Origin: Clostridia bacterium
Lineage (GTDB): Bacteria > Bacillota > Clostridia > Christensenellales > DTU072
Direction of reading: 5' to 3'
Assembly (NCBI GenBank): GCA_017504305.1
Contig: JAFVRJ010000004.1
Span: 1 to 55,527 of the forward strand
DNA length: 55,527 nucleotides
Shown: in pieces, positions 45,643-53,547 of the stretch
Layout: every line of letters begins with the position of its first letter
Numbering within the stretch: position 1 is the stretch's first letter
Notes under the pieces: model-generated
Database searches by the model: none
What the model was told of the DNA's origin: nothing
Seen by the model: the letters and a program-made list of their open reading frames with translations, nothing else
Program-made: the position numbers and the translations under genes

Positions 45643-46150
45643 AAAGCTACCGTGGCTAAATGAAAAGCAATACACAAACGCTTCAAACGCTATACTATTA
45701 AATCTGATTGACGTGCCCGAGTTCCAGCACGCTAAAAGAGTTTTCGTCTATATTTCCAAGTATCCCGAGCCTTTTACAAGAGATATTATAGCATTTTGCT
45801 TTATGTCTAAAAAGAAAGTCTACGTACCGATTATTCGTGACGGCGAAATGTATATTAGCGAGCTAAAAATGGATGATGATTATGTGGTGGCATCGTACGG
45901 AATCAAAGAGCCTGTCAACGCCGTTAAGTCGTTAGACGTTCCTGACGTTGCGATAGTGCCTATGGTTGCGTTTGACGATCAAAAAAACCGTTTGGGACAC
46001 GGTAAAGGTTATTACGATAGATATTTAAAAGATAAAGATATGTATAAAATAGGAATCTGTTTTTCGCGTTATGGTATACCCAATTTGCCGATAGATGAGA
46101 ACGACGTTCCTATGGACATGATAATTACGGAGGCTGGATATATACTATGA
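45611..46150 (+). CDS. 5-formyltetrahydrofolate cyclo-ligase
   Basis: 179 residues. The family signature RLGHGKGYYDRYL (127-139) binds ATP and the folate. The enzyme converts 5-formyl- to 5,10-methenyl-tetrahydrofolate with ATP. The start overlaps the end of alr by 32 bases and the stop overlaps the next start (ATGA). A GGAAGG is about 18 bases before the ATG, rather far; start uncertainty is small because the N-terminus (MDKQEIRQLAKKL) fits the family. Confidence 0.92.
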   Translation: MDKQEIRQLAKKLPWLNEKQYTNASNAILLNLIDVPEFQHAKRVFVYISKYPEPFTRDIIAFCFMSKKKVYVPIIRDGEMYISELKMDDDYVVASYGIKEPVNAVKSLDVPDVAIVPMVAFDDQKNRLGHGKGYYDRYLKDKDMYKIGICFSRYGIPNLPIDENDVPMDMIITEAGYIL

Positions 46151-47148
46151 GAATTATTGCCGGTAAGTTTAAAGGAAGAGCCTTAATTACCATGAAGGAT
46201 AAAAGCATCCGCCCTACGACAGACAGAGTAAAGGAAAGCATTTTTAACCTTTTACAAGGTGCCATTGAGGATGCAAGGGTATTGGATTTGTTTTGCGGTA
46301 GCGGTGCGCTCGGGATTGAAGCTATATCAAGAGGTGCTCAATCGGTAACCTTCTGCGATCGTTCGCAAGATAGCATCGAAACCACTCAAACCAACCTAAA
46401 AAAAGTAAGTGGCAAGATTAACGTTATTAAAAAAGACTTCTTTACTGCAATCGATTATCTTTCAGCACGCGGTGAACAATTCGATTTGATATTTTTAGAT
46501 CCGCCATACAAACAAGGTTTAGATAAGGCTGCAATTGAAAAAATCGAAGAGTGTGGTATTTTAGCTAAAGACGGCATCATTGTGGTAGAGCGCTCAAGAG
46601 AGGACGTTCCCATGGAGCTTGTGTCCGGATATCGTGCGACCACTATACGTAACTATGGCTCCGTTACCGTTATGTTGGTTGAAAAAGCATCTGCTTGTGC
46701 CGTAACCGGAACCTTTGATCCCTTTACACTTGGTCATAGCTATTTGGTCGAAAAGGCTTTAGAGAGCTTTGACGAGGTTCACGTAGTAGTTTTAATCAAT
46801 CCTAATAAGCAAACCACTCTTTCGCCCGAAAAACGCGTTAAGCTCATCGAGACATCTACGAGAAGACTTGGCGGTAGAGTTGTTGTTGCTTATTACGAAG
46901 GGCTTGCTATTGACTACTGCAAACAAAATGATATACAATATATAATACGTGGAATTCGCAACGAGCAGGATCTTGAGTATGAAAAGGAAATGGCGGATTG
47001 GAATAAGGAAAACGGCGGAATAACCACCATATTTATTCCGGCAAAAGATGCCAATATCAGTTCTACGCTTGTTAGAGAAAGACTGCAAAACGGAGAAGAC
47101 GTATCTGAACTTTTGGATAGCGACACAAAGGATAGCCTAATTAAGTAG
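46147..47148 (+). CDS. Fused RsmD (16S rRNA methyltransferase)-CoaD (phosphopantetheine adenylyltransferase)
   Basis: One frame of 333 residues joins two enzymes that are usually separate neighbours. Residues 1-180 are RsmD: LDLFCGSGALG (46-56) binds SAM, and LDPPY (117-121) is the catalytic motif that methylates the 16S guanine at position 966. Residues 181-333 are CoaD: TGTFDPFTLGH (187-197), Lys221 after NPN, RGIRN (268-272) and the SSTLVR end motif (305-310), the enzyme that makes dephospho-CoA. There is hardly any linker. I see no stop, frameshift or ribosome site at the junction. The start overlaps the cyclo-ligase stop. Confidence 0.9.
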   Translation: MRIIAGKFKGRALITMKDKSIRPTTDRVKESIFNLLQGAIEDARVLDLFCGSGALGIEAISRGAQSVTFCDRSQDSIETTQTNLKKVSGKINVIKKDFFTAIDYLSARGEQFDLIFLDPPYKQGLDKAAIEKIEECGILAKDGIIVVERSREDVPMELVSGYRATTIRNYGSVTVMLVEKASACAVTGTFDPFTLGHSYLVEKALESFDEVHVVVLINPNKQTTLSPEKRVKLIETSTRRLGGRVVVAYYEGLAIDYCKQNDIQYIIRGIRNEQDLEYEKEMADWNKENGGITTIFIPAKDANISSTLVRERLQNGEDVSELLDSDTKDSLIK

Positions 47149-47157
47149 GAGGTCAAT

Positions 47158-47610
47158 ATGTACGATATAGAAGATTTATTATTTCAAATTGAAGAGGAAC
47201 TCAAGAACGGCAAAAAAGCCTTATTCGGTTCCGGTGTAACTGTCGATGCAGACGTTATATACGCTATCGTAGATAAAATCAGAGCATCGCTCCCAGACAT
47301 CGTTCGAGAGGCAAAAGCAATCGTACGTAATAGCGATAGACGTTACCAAGAGGAAACTATCAGGGCACAAGGTATAATATCGCAAGCACAACAACGCGCT
47401 AACGAAATGCTTGCAAACCATACGATTATTGACCAAGCGCAAAAGGAAGCAGCAGCAATCAGAGCGCAAGCTCTTGATTATAGCAATCGTCTTAAGAGTA
47501 GTGTACAAGAAGACGTTGTTGCACTTCTTGCCGATACCGAAGCTGCTATTGCTGAAAGTCTTAAGATTGTAAGTAGAGCCAAGAGCAATATCGAAAACGC
47601 CGATAATTAA
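47158..47610 (+). CDS. Coiled-coil protein, unknown function
   Basis: 150 residues, almost entirely helical. An N-terminal acidic part (MYDIEDLLFQIEEELKNGK) is followed by a long Ala/Gln-rich heptad region (about 60-145, ARGI/AQQRANEMLANH, KEAAAIRAQ) that resembles F-type ATPase subunit b or DivIVA tails without being either. There is no membrane segment. AGGAGG precedes the ATG, nine bases after the RsmD-CoaD stop. Similar small proteins next to coaD occur in Clostridia, but I know no function. Confidence 0.75.
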   Translation: MYDIEDLLFQIEEELKNGKKALFGSGVTVDADVIYAIVDKIRASLPDIVREAKAIVRNSDRRYQEETIRAQGIISQAQQRANEMLANHTIIDQAQKEAAAIRAQALDYSNRLKSSVQEDVVALLADTEAAIAESLKIVSRAKSNIENADN

Positions 47611-47638
47611 TGCTATATTAAAACCAAATTGCATATAA

Positions 47639-47670
47639 TCTACCGTGGTTAAAAGCGGTAGATTTTTTTT
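47639..47670 (+). terminator. Hairpin with T run overlapping the start of ylbJ
   Basis: TCTACCG (47639-47645) pairs with CGGTAGA (47656-47662) around a 10-base loop and is followed by eight Ts. It has the form of a terminator for the operon above, yet the putative GTG start of ylbJ at 47645 lies in its left arm. Confidence 0.6.
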
Positions 47671-48607
47671 ATTAATAGTGGTTTGTGTTTTATTGGTTTT
47701 GATGGTAATACACCCTCAAAGATATATCGATTCAGCGATGGAGGGAATAGAAATATTTACCTTTTCAGTATTGCCTGCACTCTTTCCTTTTTTTGTACTA
47801 ACACGTTTATTTACCGCTCTTGGCGGAGATAGATTTTTATCTAAATACTCTAAAGGCATTGTAAAAAAGCTTTATGGCGCGCCCTCGATTGCCGGAAGTA
47901 TATCATTATTAAGTATGCTATCAGGGTATCCAATCGGTGCTAAAATGGTATCCGATAATTATAAAAATGGAATTATCGATCTTGAATCGACTAAACGCAT
48001 TATTACCTTTACTTCAACTTCCGGTCCGCTTTTTATATTGGGTACGATTGGAATAAAGTTTCTTAACGACTATAAAGCCGGCGCAACGATTTTAGCCGTT
48101 CATTTATTAAGTGCCGTCCTAAATGGTGTGATTTTTAAAATGGTAGACAATCATCAAAGCGCAGATGATACTTTGACGATTACTACTTCTGACGATTTTT
48201 ATAGGGAAGCGATAGATTCTTCAATAACGGCAATTTTGCAGGTTTGTGGAAGTATCGTAATTTTAAATATGGTAATATCGGCACTAACTGATTTTAATAT
48301 TATTTCTTTTATATCAAAAAGCATATCTGTCTTTGGCGTCAACATGCATGTTGCCGATGGGGTTGCAGTAGGGTTGGTTGAGATTACAAAAGGAGTTAAG
48401 GTAATATCTGAAGCAGGAATAAAAATAAAAGATACGATTGTTCCGATTTCGGTTATCGTATCTTTCGGTGGGTGTTCGGTTGCAATGCAATCTATGGTTT
48501 TTTTACGCTCTTGCGGTATTAAAACTTCTTATTATTTTGTAACAAAACTATCGCAAGCCGTAATCAGTTATATTCTATCAAGCATCGTGGTAGCGTTGAT
48601 GTATTAG
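47645..48607 (+). CDS. ylbJ: YlbJ-like sporulation-type integral membrane protein
   Basis: Up to 320 residues from the GTG at 47645; the first in-frame ATG is at 47702, and no Shine-Dalgarno site is seen before either. About eight hydrophobic helices. PALFPFFVLTRLF, MLSGYPIGAKMV, TSTSGPLFILGTIG and FGGCSVAMQS fit the YlbJ/nucleoside-recognition (Gate) domain group. In B. subtilis YlbJ is needed for sporulation, though the substrate is unknown. Its place after RsmD and CoaD and before TmcAL repeats the ylbH-ylbI-ylbJ-ylbM order. The stop overlaps the end of the convergent tmcAL by four bases. Confidence 0.85.
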   Translation: MVKSGRFFLLIVVCVLLVLMVIHPQRYIDSAMEGIEIFTFSVLPALFPFFVLTRLFTALGGDRFLSKYSKGIVKKLYGAPSIAGSISLLSMLSGYPIGAKMVSDNYKNGIIDLESTKRIITFTSTSGPLFILGTIGIKFLNDYKAGATILAVHLLSAVLNGVIFKMVDNHQSADDTLTITTSDDFYREAIDSSITAILQVCGSIVILNMVISALTDFNIISFISKSISVFGVNMHVADGVAVGLVEITKGVKVISEAGIKIKDTIVPISVIVSFGGCSVAMQSMVFLRSCGIKTSYYFVTKLSQAVISYILSSIVVALMY

Positions 48608-49797
48608 ATTAGTAGCATTTTTTTATTGAATACGGTGTTTTTATTGATAATATCCAAGGTTCCCTGAGCCGTGAAATCAAGCTTAATCATATAACGCAAG
48701 CTTTTGTCGACCTTGTTGATATCGCTGTAACGGGTAAGTACGTTTTTGCATCCGAGTGACAGTAAGGATAAGATGTCCTTTCGTTCTTTGCGCAAAGCTA
48801 AAATTTGTACGTAAGGCGGGCATTGAACGCAAGCTGCATAGTTTTCTTTAGTAATATCGAATAACGCGTAAAGACAAATGCGCTTTAAGCGAGCCATTGT
48901 AAAAGCTTTGGTCTTTGCTCCTTCCAACAATTCTTCCATCGTAGAAGCGGTAGCTGCTGCAATTTTTAAACGATTGTGTATGCCTCCGGTTACGTCGTAG
49001 AACTTTTCAAGCTCATAGCCCGATATGCTTTTGATTTTAAATAACGTCATATCGCCCAAAGAGTCCCTTTGAGGTTTAACTACCGACAACATACCCATTA
49101 CGTGCTCGGGGACTGCTTTGCGGATGGCATCGATATTGCCACGGTTGAAAGCATCTCTAACGGCGGATGAGGAAGGTAACGGTGCGTTTATGTCGGTCGA
49201 GTCAAAATCACCGCCTTCGCGTTTTATAGTGTGTAACTTTATGTCCAAGTTGGCTTTAATTATTGCTACTGCATAAGAAATCCCCAAAATATTATTAGGA
49301 CTATCCAACAAGCCAATCGTATCGGCGTATTCGGGGTGGATTTCTGCGTAATCGGCAAGAGCCAAAGCGCGCGCTTTAGGGAATACCACGTTGTTATCGA
49401 GATGCTTGCGAATCAAGGCGCTAAATTCTTCAGGTTCGTTAGCAAGAAGATTGGCAAGTTTATTTATAAGTTCAGCATCACCGCACTCGCTACCGAAACT
49501 TACGTAGTTAACGTCAGGGAATGCGGAAATGGTTTTGATTGCACCATATGCAAAATTATCGGCAGGGGAAATTGCGTATACGGTAGGGAGCTCTACAACT
49601 ATATCGGCGCCGGCGTAGATAGCTTGTTCGGCGCGCATGTATTTATCTGCGATTGCCGCGTCACCACGTTGAGTGAAGCTACCGCTCATTACGCAAAGGA
49701 TGGTGTCGGCACCGGTTTCTTCTCTTGCACGGCGTAGATGTTCGGCATGGCCATTGGTAAGAGGATTGTATTCGCAAATGATTGCAGTAATTTTCAT
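48604..49797 (-). CDS. tmcAL: tRNA(Met) cytidine acetate ligase (YlbM)
   Basis: 397 residues. The nucleotidyltransferase opening CEYNPLTNGH (8-17), MSGSFTQRGDAAI (about 38-50) and VELPTVYAISPADNFAYGA are intact, and LPSSSAVR is the later active-site segment. It uses ATP and acetate to modify the wobble C of elongator tRNA-Met to N4-acetylcytidine. It is divergent from pta-ackA, which make acetate, its substrate. GGAGAAAG precedes the ATG. In B. subtilis the gene is in the same neighbourhood near ylbJ. Confidence 0.93.
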   Translation of the reverse strand: MKITAIICEYNPLTNGHAEHLRRAREETGADTILCVMSGSFTQRGDAAIADKYMRAEQAIYAGADIVVELPTVYAISPADNFAYGAIKTISAFPDVNYVSFGSECGDAELINKLANLLANEPEEFSALIRKHLDNNVVFPKARALALADYAEIHPEYADTIGLLDSPNNILGISYAVAIIKANLDIKLHTIKREGGDFDSTDINAPLPSSSAVRDAFNRGNIDAIRKAVPEHVMGMLSVVKPQRDSLGDMTLFKIKSISGYELEKFYDVTGGIHNRLKIAAATASTMEELLEGAKTKAFTMARLKRICLYALFDITKENYAACVQCPPYVQILALRKERKDILSLLSLGCKNVLTRYSDINKVDKSLRYMIKLDFTAQGTLDIINKNTVFNKKMLLI

Positions 49798-49860
49798 TAG
49801 GGCTTTCTCCTCAATACAGTTTAATGGAATTTTGGGTAAACTGCTTGATTTATTATCGTC

Positions 49861-49878
49861 ATAGTAGTAAACTACTAT
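49861..49878. promoter_or_regulatory. 18-base perfect dyad between tmcAL and pta
   Basis: ATAGTAGT-AA-ACTACTAT, 8-bp arms with a 2-base centre. It lies about 12 bases downstream of the tmcAL -10 and overlaps a plausible -10 (TAAACT 49868-49873) for pta, with TTGATT (49845-49850) 17 bases upstream. It is a candidate repressor or regulator site shared by both promoters. Confidence 0.5.
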
Positions 49879-49890
49879 AGGACTATTTAT

Positions 49891-49920
49891 ATTATATTAC
49901 TTAATATACCGATCCGTCAA
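49891..49920 (-). promoter_or_regulatory. Promoter of tmcAL
   Basis: Minus strand -35 TTGACG (plus 49915-49920) and -10 TATAAT (plus 49891-49896), 18-base spacer. Confidence 0.7.
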
Positions 49921-49949
49921 ACAAACAATACTTTTTTTGGAGGCAAATC

Positions 49950-50939
49950 ATGTCGAAGCTAATGGACGCAATTATTGCACGCGCCAAAGCCGCTAATAAG
50001 CACATCGTTTTAGCGGAAGGTGAAGAAAGCCGTATTATCAATGCAGCAGTTATCGTTAACCAACAAGGTATAGCTAAAGTTACCCTTCTTGGCGATAAAG
50101 ACGTTATTCTTTCTCAAGTTGAAGAAGGTGCTTTGGACGGCGTTAATATCATCAACCCCAAAACTTCTGAAAAAACCGCTGAATACGCTAATTTACTTTT
50201 TGAACTTCGCAAGGCAAAGGGCATGACCGAAGAAAAGGCAAGCGCACTCGCAACCAATCCTCTATTCTACGGTTGCTTGATGGTTAAGAGTGGCGATGCT
50301 GACGGTTTAGTAGCAGGTGCCGTTAATTCGACCAGCGACGTACTTCGTCCCGCTCTCCAAGTTATCAAAACCAAGCCCGGTATCAAAACCGTTTCCGGTT
50401 GCTTCGTTATGGGTATGCCCGAAGGTTCTCCCTACGGTGACAACGGCGTTATGGTATTCGGTGATTGCGCAGTTCTTCCCGATCCTACCGCAGAACAACT
50501 CGTTGATATAGCTGTTGCTTCCGCAGCAAGCGCAAGAAAAATCTGCAACCTCGCAGATCCCAAAGTTGCAATGTTAAGCTTCTCTACCAAAGGTAGCGCA
50601 TCTCACCCCAACGTAGATAAGGTTCAACAAGCAACCGCAATGCTCAAAGAAATGAACCTTGACTTTGAAGTTGACGGCGATCTCCAACTCGATGCAGCTA
50701 TCGTTCCCAAAGTCGGCGAACTCAAAGCTCCCGGTTCTAAAGTTGCAGGACACGCAAACATCTTGGTATTCCCCGATTTACAATCGGGTAACATCGGTTA
50801 TAAACTCGCTCAACGTCTTGGCGGTTGCGAAGCTATCGGCCCCATCTGCCAAGGTTTATCGATGCCCGTTAACGATCTCTCCAGAGGTTGCTCTGTAAGC
50901 GACGTTGTTGGCGTTGTAGCTATCACCGCTTTACAATAA
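49950..50939 (+). CDS. pta: Phosphate acetyltransferase
   Basis: 329 residues, the short single-domain type. VLAEGEESRI, VAGAVNSTSDVLRP and the C-terminal VFPDLQSGNIGYKLAQRLGG segments are characteristic. It converts acetyl-CoA plus phosphate to acetyl phosphate and CoA. TTGGAGG precedes the ATG. ackA follows after 11 bases, so the pair makes ATP and acetate from acetyl-CoA, the main energy branch in many Clostridia. Confidence 0.97.
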   Translation: MSKLMDAIIARAKAANKHIVLAEGEESRIINAAVIVNQQGIAKVTLLGDKDVILSQVEEGALDGVNIINPKTSEKTAEYANLLFELRKAKGMTEEKASALATNPLFYGCLMVKSGDADGLVAGAVNSTSDVLRPALQVIKTKPGIKTVSGCFVMGMPEGSPYGDNGVMVFGDCAVLPDPTAEQLVDIAVASAASARKICNLADPKVAMLSFSTKGSASHPNVDKVQQATAMLKEMNLDFEVDGDLQLDAAIVPKVGELKAPGSKVAGHANILVFPDLQSGNIGYKLAQRLGGCEAIGPICQGLSMPVNDLSRGCSVSDVVGVVAITALQ

Positions 50940-50950
50940 TAGGAGGCCCC

Positions 50951-52147
50951 ATGAAAGTTTTAGTTCTTAATGCAGGTAGTTCTTCCTTAAAATATCAAGT
51001 TATCGATATGGACAACGAGCAAACCCTCGGAAAGGGCTTGGTCGAAAAAATCGGTACCGGTCTTACCGGTAAGATTAAGCAAGATTGTGCAAACGGCACT
51101 ATCGTAATCGAGCAAATTATTGCAGACCATACTGAAGCGTTTAGCCTTGTTATGGATGCTTTAACCGATGCAGAAAAAGGTATCATTTCCTCTATGGATG
51201 AGATCGGTGCAATCGGACACCGTGTTCTTCATGGTGGCGAGGACTTCAATTGTAGCGTAGTAATCACTCCCGAAGTATTGGAAATTTGTGATAGAAACAC
51301 CGTTTTAGGACCTCTACACATGCCCGCTAACCTTGGATGTATTCGTAGCTGTATGAAGTTAATGCCCGATAAAGTTAACGTAGCCGTATTTGATACCGAA
51401 TTCCATACCACTATGCCTGATTATGCATATATGTATGCAATTAAGTACGAAGACTACAAACAACACAGAGTACGTAAGTATGGTTTCCATGGTACTTCTC
51501 ATAAGTACGTATCCAGCGAAGCCGTTAAATATCTCAATAAAGAAAACAGCAAAATAGTAACCTGCCATCTCGGTAATGGTTCCTCATTGGCAGCAGTTGT
51601 TAACGGCAAGTGCGTTGACACCTCCATGGGCCTTACTCCTCTCGAGGGTATGGTAATGGGAACTCGTAGCGGTGATATCGATGCTGCGGCAGTAGGTTTC
51701 CTCGCAGAGCAAAAGGGCATGAGCGCAGACGCTATCATTACCTACCTTAACAAAGAGTGTGGTTTCAAAGGTATTGCAGGTTATAGCGATTGCCGTGACT
51801 TAACTGCTCTTTGCGAAAAGGGCGACAAGCGCGCTCAACTCGCTTTCAATATGTTTGCATATCGTATTCGCAAGTATATCGGTAGCTACGTAGCAGCTAT
51901 GGGCGGTCTCGATTGTATCGTATTTACCGGCGGTATTGGTGAAAACTCCGATTATGCACGTGAGCTTATAATGAGAGGCCTTGAAGTATTCGGAGTAGAT
52001 TTCGACTTTGAAAAGAACGCAAAAGCACCCCGTGGAACCCGTCAAGAGCTACACCGTGAAGGCAGCAAAGTTAAGGTAGTAATCATACCTACCAACGAAG
52101 AGCTTGTTATTGCTCGTGATGCAAAAGCCCTTGCTGAAGGCAAATAA
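50951..52147 (+). CDS. ackA: Acetate kinase
   Basis: 398 residues starting MKVLVLNAGSSSLKY at the ATG of 50951, with AGGAGG (50941-50946) before it; an upstream frame to 50888 would overlap pta without support. The kinase segments HRVLHGG, FGVDFDF, TCHLGNGSSLAAV and FTGGIGENS are all intact. It makes ATP and acetate from acetyl phosphate. The acetate can feed TmcAL across the divergent promoter region. No terminator of good strength follows before the rpmF promoter. Confidence 0.97.
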   Translation: MKVLVLNAGSSSLKYQVIDMDNEQTLGKGLVEKIGTGLTGKIKQDCANGTIVIEQIIADHTEAFSLVMDALTDAEKGIISSMDEIGAIGHRVLHGGEDFNCSVVITPEVLEICDRNTVLGPLHMPANLGCIRSCMKLMPDKVNVAVFDTEFHTTMPDYAYMYAIKYEDYKQHRVRKYGFHGTSHKYVSSEAVKYLNKENSKIVTCHLGNGSSLAAVVNGKCVDTSMGLTPLEGMVMGTRSGDIDAAAVGFLAEQKGMSADAIITYLNKECGFKGIAGYSDCRDLTALCEKGDKRAQLAFNMFAYRIRKYIGSYVAAMGGLDCIVFTGGIGENSDYARELIMRGLEVFGVDFDFEKNAKAPRGTRQELHREGSKVKVVIIPTNEELVIARDAKALAEGK

Positions 52148-52190
52148 AAGAAAATTTACAATTTTTAATATAAAACTTGTCAAAAATAGT

Positions 52191-52220
52191 TTGACATAAC
52201 CAATAATGATTGGCTATAAT
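52191..52220 (+). promoter_or_regulatory. Promoter of rpmF-plsX-rnc
   Basis: Consensus -35 TTGACA (52191-52196) and -10 TATAAT (52215-52220) with an 18-base spacer. The spacer holds the inverted repeat CCAAT-aatg-ATTGG, and TAATC-aaa-GATTA lies just below the -10. Confidence 0.85.
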
Positions 52221-52262
52221 AGATAGGCTAATCAAAGATTAAATTAATTGAGGAGGTCCAAG

Positions 52263-52454
52263 ATGGCAGTCCCGAAGAGAAAAGTTTCAAAGCAAAGAAC
52301 CAATACCAGATATGCACAGTGGAAATTATCCGCTCCCAATCTTATTGAGTGCCCCCAATGCCACGAGCTTATCGAAGGCCACAAGGTTTGCCCCGAATGC
52401 GGATATTACAATGGCAAGCAAGTAGTCGTTAAGAAAGAAAAAGCAGATAAATAA
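52263..52454 (+). CDS. rpmF: Ribosomal protein L32
   Basis: 63 residues starting MAVPKRKVSKQRTN; the ATG at 52263 has GAGGAGG before it and the frame upstream (to 52248) does not fit the family. Two CxxC pairs (CPQC, CPEC) form the zinc site. In most Firmicutes a DUF177 (YlbN/YceD) gene stands directly before rpmF; here only about 100 bases of non-coding sequence separate ackA from the operon, so that gene is absent. Leads rpmF-plsX-rnc. Confidence 0.97.
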   Translation: MAVPKRKVSKQRTNTRYAQWKLSAPNLIECPQCHELIEGHKVCPECGYYNGKQVVVKKEKADK

Positions 52455-52473
52455 TTTATTAATCGAATTTTAC

Positions 52474-52503
52474 AATAAAGGAAGCTCGAGCTTCCTTTAT
52501 TGA
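52474..52503 (+). terminator. Perfect 30-base palindrome between rpmF and plsX
   Basis: CAATAAAGGAAGCTC and its exact complement meet at the centre, then ATTTTT. It may stop part of the transcripts after rpmF. As plsX has no other obvious promoter, the hairpin is likely a partial terminator or a processing site. Confidence 0.7.
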
Positions 52504-52518
52504 TTTTTAGGAGATATT

Positions 52519-53547
52519 ATGAAGATTATAGTTGACGCCTACGGCGGTGACAATGCTCCTCAAGAAATAGTAAAGGGCGCCGTTAATGCCGTCAAGGAAA
52601 ACGATGGTTTTAAAGTTGTGCTTGTCGGTAAGGTTGAGGAAATAGAAGCACTCGTTAAAGAAAACGAATATTGTGGCGATCGTATAGAAATTATTGATGC
52701 GCGTGACGTAATCACTAATGATGACGTTCCCACTGAAGCTATAAGACGCAAAAAGGAAAGTTCACTTGTTTGTGCTTTCCGTGCTCTTAACACTGATCCG
52801 GAAGCAGTAGCATTGATATCTGCAGGTAGCTCGGGCGCAGTTTTAACAGGTGGTATGTTGCTTGTTAAAAGAATTAAAGGTGTTGTAAGGGCAGCTCTTG
52901 CGCCAATGCTCCCGACCGTTAAAGGAGGCTTTGTAATATTATGTGACTGCGGTGCTAATGCCGATTGCAAACCTCACCAACTCGTCCAATTTGCTCACTT
53001 CGGTAGAGCTATGGCTACGGCATATATGGGCATCCAAAACCCAAAAATTGGATTACTATCCAACGGAACGGAAGACAAAAAGGGCAACGAGTTATCTACC
53101 CAAGCCTTTGCACTTTTGAAGGAAGAAAAAGGCCTTAATTTCCTTGGGAATATGGAAGCTCGTGAGATCCTTTCCGGCGACTATGACGTTGTCGTTGCCG
53201 ATGGATTTAGCGGTAATATTGCCTTAAAAGGATGCGAGGGTACAGCGCTTGCGTTTATGACCATTTTGAAAAATTCCATTATGGCAGGCGGTCTTCGCGC
53301 AAAGATAGGATACCTTCTCATGAAGCCCGTTTTCAAGGTTGTTAAGAAGACGCTTGATTACAACGATCACGGTGGAGCAGTTTTAGTAGGTCTACAAAAA
53401 ATCGTTATAAAGTCACATGGTAGCTCCAAAGCAAAATCCATTTCCGCTTCGATTATGCAAGCAGTTACTTTGCATAATAGGGGTATAATTGACGAGGTCA
53501 CAAAGGCGCTGACTGTAGAAAATCCCGTAGAATCGACCGAGGCATAA
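52519..53547 (+). CDS. plsX: Phosphate acyltransferase PlsX
   Basis: 342 residues. VDAYGGDNAPQEIVKGAV at the N-terminus, SAGSSGAVLTGG, DCGANADCKP and ADGFSGNIALKGCEG match PlsX throughout. It makes acyl phosphate from acyl-ACP for phospholipid synthesis together with PlsY. AGGAG precedes the ATG. The usual following genes fabD, fabG and acpP are missing; plsX is directly joined to rnc with a one-base overlap. Confidence 0.97.
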   Translation: MKIIVDAYGGDNAPQEIVKGAVNAVKENDGFKVVLVGKVEEIEALVKENEYCGDRIEIIDARDVITNDDVPTEAIRRKKESSLVCAFRALNTDPEAVALISAGSSGAVLTGGMLLVKRIKGVVRAALAPMLPTVKGGFVILCDCGANADCKPHQLVQFAHFGRAMATAYMGIQNPKIGLLSNGTEDKKGNELSTQAFALLKEEKGLNFLGNMEAREILSGDYDVVVADGFSGNIALKGCEGTALAFMTILKNSIMAGGLRAKIGYLLMKPVFKVVKKTLDYNDHGGAVLVGLQKIVIKSHGSSKAKSISASIMQAVTLHNRGIIDEVTKALTVENPVESTEA

